From contig NZ_BAABGM010000001.1 in the NCBI RefSeq assembly GCF_039541575.1, positions 369,366-433,365 of the forward strand: a stretch of 64,000 bases of DNA. Reading direction: 5' to 3'. Position numbers and translations under genes: made by a program. The notes beneath the pieces are model-generated. The model saw nothing but the letters and a program-made list of their open reading frames with translations. It made no database searches and was not told where the DNA came from. This DNA comes from Fodinibacter luteus. Its GTDB lineage: Bacteria; Actinomycetota; Actinomycetes; Actinomycetales; Dermatophilaceae. Positions 17,279-23,862 of this stretch are shown in pieces; the first letter of the stretch is position 1; every line of letters starts with the position of its first letter.

Positions 17279-18543
17279 GTGGTCAGCCTCCGCCGCAGGT
17301 CCTTGAAGGCGGTGTAGTTCGCGATGACGTGGACGGGCCCCGACGGCATCGACAGGATCGCCTCGACGGGGTCGTCGATGACGGTGTGCGGGATGCCGGC
17401 CGTCTCGAGCAGCACGGCGACGTCGAGGCGGCGCTGCCCGGTGGCCACGACCCGGGTCCCGGACAGCACCGACAGGTCGACGTCCCAGCCCGGTGTCATG
17501 TCGCGGAACGAGAAGCTCTCCATGGCCAGCACGATGGGGACCTTCGCGTCCCCTCCGAGCGACACCGCCTCGAGCCAGCTGGCCGGGTTCTTGACGAGGA
17601 ACAGGCGCACCCCGCGCCCCTCGACGTCGACCGCGCGGTAGCGTCCGTCGACGTCGGAGACCGTGGCGACCGCCCGGGCGGCCGACGCGACCGGGACGCC
17701 CATCGTCACTGCGGTCGCCACGGCGAAGGCGGCGTTCGACGTCAACCATCGACCCGGCAGGTGCATCACCAAGGGGGCCCGCGCACCATCAGGGCCGTGC
17801 AGGATCCCGTCCTCGACGAACCAGTCGGGCTGGGGCCGCGCCAGCCCGCACCCGGTGCAGGCCCAGTCCGGGCGCCGCTCGTCCGGCCACGCGACCGGCG
17901 ACTCGCACCGGCGACAGAGCGCGGCGTCGTGGCGCCACTCCATCCCCCCGCCGACCCAGACGACCCGGTCCGCGGGGTGCACCGTCATCGCCAGCTCCGC
18001 GATGACGGGGTCGTCGGCGTTGGCCACGACAGTGAAGCCCAGGCCCGGGTCGGCGAGCGTCTCGGCCCAGTGGGCGAGGGTGCGCTGGAGGGAGACCCCC
18101 CGGGTGTACTCGCGCGAGGCGTTCATCAGCACGACCCACCCGGCGGAGGTCTCGCGGGCGACCGGGCCCAGGACCATCTCGTCGACCTCGAGCACCGCGC
18201 AGGTCGCCCGACGGGTCTGCGCCAGGGCCATCGCGGCACCTTCTCGCATGTTGGACCCCCCGGCGTTGAACGCCACCGGACCCCGGCTCGACAGGGCAGC
18301 GGTGAGCATCGTGGCCGCCGTGCTCTTGCCGTTCGTCGCACTGACCAGGGTGACCGGAATGCCCTGCGCGAGATCAGAGATGGCCCGCGGCTGGACCTTC
18401 ATCGCCACGCGGCCACCGACGGCGGTGCCGTCGCCGAAGTCGGCCAGCCGGGACACCCGGGCCGTGACGCGCGCCGCGACGGCCGCGACCTCGGTCCTGG
18501 TCCGGCGGGTCGCCACCAGGGCGCGCCTGGTCAAGGGTTGCAC
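17275..18543 (-). CDS. divergent MurT-like Mur ligase (DUF1727 C-terminal domain)
   Basis: 422 residues. The Mur-ligase P-loop is VSATNGKST (about residues 67-75), followed by GGSNMREGAA and the acidic motif VLEVDE. A four-cysteine zinc-ribbon insert (Cys210, Cys213, Cys229, Cys232) is characteristic of MurT. The C-terminal domain shows FLVKNPASW and IANYTAFKDLRR, as in MurT. The segment corresponding to the canonical FRDQLDR, conserved in lipid-II-amidating MurT, reads MNASREYTRG. With the altered GatD partner this argues for a different substrate. Start is GTG, 22 bp from the divergent radical-SAM start, probably leaderless. Confidence 0.85.
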   Translation of the reverse strand: MQPLTRRALVATRRTRTEVAAVAARVTARVSRLADFGDGTAVGGRVAMKVQPRAISDLAQGIPVTLVSATNGKSTAATMLTAALSSRGPVAFNAGGSNMREGAAMALAQTRRATCAVLEVDEMVLGPVARETSAGWVVLMNASREYTRGVSLQRTLAHWAETLADPGLGFTVVANADDPVIAELAMTVHPADRVVWVGGGMEWRHDAALCRRCESPVAWPDERRPDWACTGCGLARPQPDWFVEDGILHGPDGARAPLVMHLPGRWLTSNAAFAVATAVTMGVPVASAARAVATVSDVDGRYRAVDVEGRGVRLFLVKNPASWLEAVSLGGDAKVPIVLAMESFSFRDMTPGWDVDLSVLSGTRVVATGQRRLDVAVLLETAGIPHTVIDDPVEAILSMPSGPVHVIANYTAFKDLRRRLTT

Positions 18544-18565
18544 GGAGCCGTTATATCGTACGTTT
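18544..18565. promoter_or_regulatory. 22-bp bidirectional, probably leaderless promoter
   Basis: The whole space between two divergent GTG starts is 22 bp and AT-rich for this genome. It contains TATCGT reading right and TACGAT reading left, both fitting the actinobacterial -10 pattern TANNNT at 6-10 nt from the start codons. The -35 regions must therefore lie inside the opposite coding sequences. Both transcripts would begin at or near their start codons. Confidence 0.5.
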
Positions 18566-19918
18566 GTGAAACTGATTGCCGCGGTGAACGACAGTGCCGC
18601 CGAGTCACCACGCTACGTCGCCCGCGGTCCGGCCCAGCTGCGCCGGATCGCGAAGCGCTACGACCTCTCCCCGCAGCTCGCGGAGACGGTGCGCCTGCTC
18701 TCGCTCGTGTTGCCGTTCCGGGTCAGCCAGTACGTGCTCGACGAGCTCATCGACTGGTCGCGTGTGCCCGACGACCCGATGTACCAGCTCGTCTTCCCCC
18801 AGGACGGGATGCTGTCGCCCGAGCACGTCCGAGCGCTCGCAGCGCTCGCTCCCCACGGCCGGCTCGCCGGTCCCGGCCTGGCCGAGCTCGTCCGCAGGAT
18901 CCGCTCTGAGCTCAACCCGCACCCCGCCGAGCAGCTGTCGTCGAACGTCCCCCTCGACGCCCGCGGCGACCCGATCCCCGGGCTCCAGCACAAGTACGAC
19001 GAGACGGTCCTGTACTTCCCCTCCCACGGGCAGACCTGCCACTCCTACTGCTCGTACTGCTTCCGGTGGGCCCAGTTCGTCGGTGACCCGGAGCTCCGTT
19101 TCGCCACGAACACCCCCGACGACCTCGTGGCCTACCTCCAGCGGCACCCTCGCGTGTCCGACGTGCTCGTGACCGGGGGTGACCCGATGATCATGAGCAC
19201 CGCACGGCTGCGTGAGCACGTCGAGCCACTGCTGCGCGTCGACTCCCTGCGCACGATCCGCTTCGGCACGAGGGCCCTCGCCTACTGGCCGAGCCGCTTC
19301 GTCGGCGACCGGGACGCCGACGACCTGCTGCGACTGCTGGAGCGCGTCGTCTCCGGTGGACGTACCGCCGCGGTCATGGCCCACGTCAGCCACCCGGTCG
19401 AGCTCGAGGGAGACCTCGTCCGCACCGCGATCGAGCGGATCCGGTCGACGGGGGCACTGCTCTTCACCCAGGCGCCACTGATGCGGCGGGTCAACGACGA
19501 CGCGGCCACGTGGCGGGAGATGTGGACCACCCAGCTCTCCCTCGGGATGACCCCCTACTACCTGTTCGTGGCCCGTGACACCGGCGCCCAGGACTACTTC
19601 AAGGTGCCGCTCAGGCGTGCCGCGCAGATCTACCGTGACGGCCTGAGCGGAATGTCGGGCCTGGGCCGCACGGTCCGCGGCCCGGTGATGTCGGCCACCC
19701 CGGGCAAGGTCGCCGTTGACGGCCCAGCCGTCCTGAACGGCGACCGGGTGCTCTCGCTGCGGCTCCTCCAGGCTCGGGACCCCTCGCTCGTCGGGCGGCC
19801 CTTCTGGGCGTACGACAACGCCGCGGCGGCCTGGGTCGACGAGCTCGTGCCCCACCCCTCGTCCGACCCGGAGCTGGTGCGAGCGGTGTGGGGCGGCCCC
19901 GCGCTCACATCGCGATGA
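18566..19918 (+). CDS. KamA-like radical-SAM enzyme (lysine 2,3-aminomutase family)
   Basis: 450 residues. The radical-SAM cluster motif is CHSYCSYC (Cys158, Cys162, Cys165). Downstream are the GGDP motif (VTGGDPMIM) and SATPGK, whose Lys381 matches the PLP-binding lysine of aminomutases. The N-terminal helical region (RRIAKRYDLSP and SRVPDDPMYQLVFPQ) is also typical of the family. These enzymes use SAM and PLP to move an amino group from the alpha to the beta carbon of lysine, glutamate or a related amino acid. The specificity here is not evident. Start GTG is placed by homology and the nearby promoter. The gene is coupled to an aminotransferase by ATGA. Confidence 0.87.
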   Translation: MKLIAAVNDSAAESPRYVARGPAQLRRIAKRYDLSPQLAETVRLLSLVLPFRVSQYVLDELIDWSRVPDDPMYQLVFPQDGMLSPEHVRALAALAPHGRLAGPGLAELVRRIRSELNPHPAEQLSSNVPLDARGDPIPGLQHKYDETVLYFPSHGQTCHSYCSYCFRWAQFVGDPELRFATNTPDDLVAYLQRHPRVSDVLVTGGDPMIMSTARLREHVEPLLRVDSLRTIRFGTRALAYWPSRFVGDRDADDLLRLLERVVSGGRTAAVMAHVSHPVELEGDLVRTAIERIRSTGALLFTQAPLMRRVNDDAATWREMWTTQLSLGMTPYYLFVARDTGAQDYFKVPLRRAAQIYRDGLSGMSGLGRTVRGPVMSATPGKVAVDGPAVLNGDRVLSLRLLQARDPSLVGRPFWAYDNAAAAWVDELVPHPSSDPELVRAVWGGPALTSR

Positions 19919-21162
19919 GGATCGCGCCCAACCTCGCCCTCGACGAACGGGTCAACGTCCTGCGGTCCAGCGGGGTCGACGTGCTGCACCTCGGCTTCGG
20001 CGAGGCGGGCCTGCCCGTGCACCCCGGCCTCGTCGACGCGCTGGGCGCGGGCTCTGCGAGCAACGCGTACGGTCCGGTGGCAGGTGCCCAGGCCCCTCGT
20101 GCCGCCGTGGCCGGCTACTGGACCCGGCGCGGGACGCCCACCGACGCCGAACAGGTCGTGCTCGCGCCCGGGAGCAAACCACTGCTGGCGGCGGTCGTCG
20201 CCTGCGAGCCGGGCGACGTCGTGCTCCCACGACCCTCATGGGTCACGTACGCCTCCCAGGTCGAGCTGTTCGGCCGTCGCACGGTGTGGGTCGACCGGCC
20301 GCTCGGCTCCGGCGGCATCCCCGACCCCGCGTTGCTCCCGGCCGCCCTGGCCCGCGCGCGGGCGGAGGGCGCCACGCCACGCCTCGTCGTGGCCACCCTG
20401 CCCGACAACCCCACCGGCCTGCTCGCCCGGCCCGACGAGGTCGAGGCGCTCTGCCGGGTCGCGGAGGCCGAGGACCTCGTCGTCATCAGCGACGAGATCT
20501 ACCGCGACGTCGTCTTCGGGTCGGTGCCGTTCGTCAGCCCGGCCGACCTGGTCCCCGACCGCACGATCACCGTCACCGGGCTGAGCAAGAGCCTCGCCCT
20601 GGGCGGGTGGCGCGTGGGCGCCGTGCGCTTCCCTGACACCGCATGGGGGCGGGCCCTGCGCGGACGGGTCGTCGGCTTCGCGAGCCAGGTGTGGTCCAAC
20701 CTCGCCGCCCCCATGCAGGCCGTGGCCGAGTACGCCTTCGACGAGCCCGCCGACCTGGTGCGGCACCGCGAGGCCTCGACCCGCCTGCACGGACTGGTCG
20801 TGGATGCCGTGCACCGCATCTTCGCCCGGCACGGCGTGGTCGACGTCCCGCCGGACGGCGCCTTCTACGTCTACCCCGACTTCGAGCCGCACCGCGAGCG
20901 GCTGGCGCGGCACGGCATCCGCGACGGCTCCGACCTGGCCCGGTGGCTCCTCGAGACGCACGGCCTGGCCGTGCTCGAGGGTGAGGCGTTCGGGGACGAC
21001 CCTCACGCCCTGCGCTTCAGGGCCGCCACCAGCCTGCTCTACGGCGACACCGCTCGCCGCCGCTCGCAGGCCCTGGAGAGCGCCGACCCACTGGGGGTGC
21101 CGCACGTGGCGCGCAGCCTCGACCGTTTGGATGCCGTCGTGGCGGCCGCCACCTCGGCCTGA
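19915..21162 (+). CDS. class I/II PLP-dependent aminotransferase
   Basis: 415 residues, fold type I. Conserved features: LPDNPTGLL (cofactor-binding Asn), ISDEIYRDVVF, and the Schiff-base lysine in TGLSKSLALGGWRVGA (Lys225). Its start overlaps the radical-SAM stop (ATGA), so both are made together. It may oxidise or supply the amino acid handled by the aminomutase-like enzyme. The sequence resembles aspartate/aromatic aminotransferases, but its substrate cannot be predicted. Confidence 0.9.
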   Translation: MRIAPNLALDERVNVLRSSGVDVLHLGFGEAGLPVHPGLVDALGAGSASNAYGPVAGAQAPRAAVAGYWTRRGTPTDAEQVVLAPGSKPLLAAVVACEPGDVVLPRPSWVTYASQVELFGRRTVWVDRPLGSGGIPDPALLPAALARARAEGATPRLVVATLPDNPTGLLARPDEVEALCRVAEAEDLVVISDEIYRDVVFGSVPFVSPADLVPDRTITVTGLSKSLALGGWRVGAVRFPDTAWGRALRGRVVGFASQVWSNLAAPMQAVAEYAFDEPADLVRHREASTRLHGLVVDAVHRIFARHGVVDVPPDGAFYVYPDFEPHRERLARHGIRDGSDLARWLLETHGLAVLEGEAFGDDPHALRFRAATSLLYGDTARRRSQALESADPLGVPHVARSLDRLDAVVAAATSA

Positions 21163-21215
21163 CCGCCCGGGCCCTCGAGGTCGTGACGGCAAGGACGGCG
21201 ATGCCGAATGACCGG

Positions 21216-21245
21216 CGTCAGGGTGTCCCGCGGGACACCCTGACG
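21216..21245. terminator. perfect 30-bp palindrome between convergent genes
   Basis: CGTCAGGGTGTCCCG (21216-21230) is followed directly by its exact reverse complement (21231-21245). It lies 54 bp after the aminotransferase stop and covers the stop codon and last codons of the convergent MarR gene. As RNA it forms a near-perfect GC-rich hairpin on either strand, best read as a bidirectional terminator. Confidence 0.7.
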
Positions 21246-22045
21246 GAATGGACCTCCAGGATCGCCTCGAGGTGCTGTGCGAACACCGCGATGATCGCAG
21301 CGGCCGCCGCCTCACCCCGGGGAGTCAGGAGCACCAGGATCCCCCGCGCATCGTCGGCGACACCGGTGGCGTCGCGCCTCGTGAGACCGGCCCGCTCGAG
21401 CCGGTCCAGCACGCCGGTGGTCCCCGCGGGAGTGAGCCACAGCTCGTCCGCGAGCTGCCTGGGCCGGATGGAGCCACGGTGAGCGATCGCGGCGACAGCG
21501 AACCGGTCCACCATCGCGTGGATGCCGTACGGCGCAACGGCCGCCTCGACCGCGGCCACGTACGTCGCCCCGACCGTCGCCAGACGCCGTGCCGCCTCCG
21601 AAGGCTCGATCGCCGGCTTGTCGAGGACTGCCTCGGTGTCGCGGCCGAGGAGGAGCAGCACCTCCTTGACGATCGGCGCGCAGTCCTCGAAGTAGTCGGC
21701 CAGGGCCGCGTGGAACGCCGCCAGGCTGCGACGACCTTCGGGGCCGAGCGTGAGGTTCACCCGTCGGCGGTCACCCGGCACCGGTCGGGACTCGATCATC
21801 CCGGCGGCGAGGAGGCGGGTGATGCTGCGCGAGAGGGTGCTCCGAGGCCGGCCGAGCGACTCAGCCACGACGGAGGGCTGGACCGGGCCCATCGCGTCGA
21901 CCGCCGTGAGCAGCCCGATGTCGACGTTGGACGCACCACCATGGGCCAGCGATGTCTGCGCGACCCCGGACAGCCCCAAGGAGTAGCCCTGCAGCAAGGT
22001 GAGGGCATGGAACAGGTCAGAGGTCGACGGCGAGCCGTTTCCCAT
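21218..22045 (-). CDS. tandem double-winged-helix MarR-family regulator
   Basis: 275 residues with two MarR-like DNA-binding regions in one chain. The first (about 35-105) has QPSVVAESLGRPRSTLSRSI and the wing PGDRRRVNLTL. The second (about 175-255) has IRPRQLADELWLTPAGTTGV and a wing near DDARGILVLL. Ordinary MarR proteins are 140-170 residues and dimerise, so this looks like a fused or duplicated version acting as its own dimer. Start ATG at 22045; upstream in-frame codons look non-coding. It is convergent with the radical-SAM/aminotransferase operon. Confidence 0.82.
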   Translation of the reverse strand: MGNGSPSTSDLFHALTLLQGYSLGLSGVAQTSLAHGGASNVDIGLLTAVDAMGPVQPSVVAESLGRPRSTLSRSITRLLAAGMIESRPVPGDRRRVNLTLGPEGRRSLAAFHAALADYFEDCAPIVKEVLLLLGRDTEAVLDKPAIEPSEAARRLATVGATYVAAVEAAVAPYGIHAMVDRFAVAAIAHRGSIRPRQLADELWLTPAGTTGVLDRLERAGLTRRDATGVADDARGILVLLTPRGEAAAAAIIAVFAQHLEAILEVHSVRVSRGTP

Positions 22046-22134
22046 GAGGCCAAGGTACGCGGTCCGTCCCAGCTCAGGGGGCCGCAATGCACGCCGATAG
22101 TCCACAGGGATCGGTGGGGGGCGGGCCGGGTGGA

Positions 22135-22623
22135 TCACGGTTCGGCGGCCAGTCGCTCGATGGTCGCGCTGAGCGAGTCCGTGATGGATCTCAGGATCAG
22201 GACGATGACCTCAGGAGGTGCCCCCCGGACCTCCGCAAGGGCGTTCTCCAGCCAGTCCCGCGCCCCGCCCATCTCGCCCTCGCCGGCCTCCGTCAGGCTG
22301 ACGACGGTGCGCCGCCGGTCGGTCCGGTGCGGCCTGCGATTCGCGAGGCCCCGTCGTTCCAGCCGGTCCACCAGTGCCGTGGTGGAGCTCGTCGTGAGTC
22401 CGAGCGCCCGCGCAAGGTCGGTCTGGCCCATGGGCCCGCGGGCCAGGAGGTAGCTCACCGCCTGGCTCTCGGTCACCGTGAGGTTGAGCCGCCGACTGAC
22501 CACCGCCCGGTAGCGCTCCCCGGCGAGGATCAGCTCCCGGAGCGCCATCAGCAGGTCCGCGGGGGCGGTGGGGGCGGTGGCGCGATCGACGGCCGCCGGT
22601 GGGGTGCCCTGCACGGTGGCCAT
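22135..22623 (-). CDS. MarR-family transcriptional regulator
   Basis: 162 residues with a standard MarR winged helix: MGQTDLARALGLTTSSTTAL (recognition helix) and the wing RTDRRRTVVSLTEAG. The N-terminal 20 residues are Ala/Pro-rich. It is the upstream neighbour of the double-winged MarR gene on the same strand, 89 bp away. TTGTCA elements in the AT-richer 22640-22665 stretch are likely its promoter. Ligand and targets unknown; the divergent small membrane protein and CPBP protease are candidates. Confidence 0.88.
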   Translation of the reverse strand: MATVQGTPPAAVDRATAPTAPADLLMALRELILAGERYRAVVSRRLNLTVTESQAVSYLLARGPMGQTDLARALGLTTSSTTALVDRLERRGLANRRPHRTDRRRTVVSLTEAGEGEMGGARDWLENALAEVRGAPPEVIVLILRSITDSLSATIERLAAEP

Positions 22624-22784
22624 CCTAGGCCGCGCATGTCGTTAGATTGACAAACTGCGTGATGGTCGAGCAGAATCCCGCCGTCGCACCTGAACGTCCA
22701 CATGCGCTCGGACCACTACCTCAGGGCACTGGCAGCATGACCGCTTCGGCTCGTGCGCCACCACTTCCCCATCGGAGGTATCTC

Positions 22785-22976
22785 GTGGATTTCCCGCTCT
22801 GGATCATCGGCCTTGCCGTTGCCGTCGCCATTGGCTTCTTCTGCTACCGCACGGCCGAGGCGAAGGGTCGCAACCCGATCGGCTACGGCCTGCTCGGACT
22901 CTTCCTGCCGCTGGTCGGACTGATCGTGGTCCTGGTGATGAAGCCCCAGGCGCAGATCTCGACCACCGGCGCCTGA
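22785..22976 (+). CDS. small two-helix membrane protein, 63 aa
   Basis: Starts at GTG preceded by GGAGGT at 5-6 nt, better than the ATG at 22737. Two membrane helices (FPLWIIGLAVAVAIGFFCY and GYGLLGLFLPLVGLIVVLVM) are joined by a basic loop (RTAEAKGRNP). This resembles small actinobacterial membrane proteins with a conserved AxxKGRxxxxxxxxG loop. It lies 4 bp before the CPBP protease start, so the two probably share a transcript. No function known. Confidence 0.75.
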   Translation: MDFPLWIIGLAVAVAIGFFCYRTAEAKGRNPIGYGLLGLFLPLVGLIVVLVMKPQAQISTTGA

Positions 22977-22980
22977 GGCC

Positions 22981-23862
22981 GTGGCCGGCGTCGACGCCCG
23001 CGTCGGCGGCCGGCATTCGCGACCCCTTGGCCGGGGAGGTCCCGCACGCGCGTACCTCTGCTACGCCATCGGCCTCCTCGTCGTCTACGCCGGCGGGCTG
23101 GTGGCCTTCTGGCCCCCCGAGGGAGAGCAGCCCGCCGCCACCTTGTTCCTGGTGCTCATGTTCGCCCCCACTGCGGGAGCCCTCCTGGCCAAGGTCGCCG
23201 CTCAGGGTCGCATCCAGTGGGGCCGACCGGGGCTGACGATGCTCCTCGGCCTGGTCCCGGTCCTCGCAGTCCTCGGCGCATATCTTCTTGCTGGCGCCCT
23301 CGGTTGGGTCCGGGAGGATCCTGACGTGCTGTGGGCGGCTCTTGCCGGCGCACCGATCGCCATCTTCGGCGCCGCGATCTCCGCCGTCGGCGAGGAGATC
23401 GGCTGGCGCGGCTTCCTGTGGCCGACCCTGCGTCAGCGCAACAGCTTCGTGCGCGCGAGCCTGGTCATGTTCGTCGTGTGGTGGCTCTACCACGTCCCGC
23501 TCGTGATCCTTGGCTGGTACGGCTCGCTGGCCGGTCTGCCTGCCTTCACCGTGGCGGTGGCGGGGATCGTGCTGTTCCTCGGCGTGATCACGGACAGGTC
23601 CCGTTCCCTGTGGCCGAGCGTGGTGACCCACGGCGCCTGGAACGGTCTCGTCGCGACGAGCTTCGCGGCGACCGAAGGGGTCGAGCGGGTGCCGGCCTTC
23701 TCCGGCAGCGAGGCACTGCTCGGCGAGTTCGGGTGGCTCTCCGCTGTGGTCATGGCCTGCGTCGGGCTGGGGTCGGTCTGGTGGCACTTCTCCCGACCCC
23801 TGGCGGATGGAGCCGCAGCCCCGAGGCCCACCCTCGTCTCGGCGCGGGCCAACCGACCGTGA
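22981..23862 (+). CDS. CPBP-family intramembrane metalloprotease (type II CAAX-like)
   Basis: 293 residues, about eight membrane segments. The catalytic glutamates are in AVGEEIGWRGFLWP, and the conserved His motifs are WLYHVP and VTHGAWN. Bacterial members are linked to bacteriocin immunity, surface protein processing or unknown roles. The stop overlaps the start of the Vps62-like gene (GTGA), so they are co-translated. Confidence 0.9.
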   Translation: MAGVDARVGGRHSRPLGRGGPARAYLCYAIGLLVVYAGGLVAFWPPEGEQPAATLFLVLMFAPTAGALLAKVAAQGRIQWGRPGLTMLLGLVPVLAVLGAYLLAGALGWVREDPDVLWAALAGAPIAIFGAAISAVGEEIGWRGFLWPTLRQRNSFVRASLVMFVVWWLYHVPLVILGWYGSLAGLPAFTVAVAGIVLFLGVITDRSRSLWPSVVTHGAWNGLVATSFAATEGVERVPAFSGSEALLGEFGWLSAVVMACVGLGSVWWHFSRPLADGAAAPRPTLVSARANRP

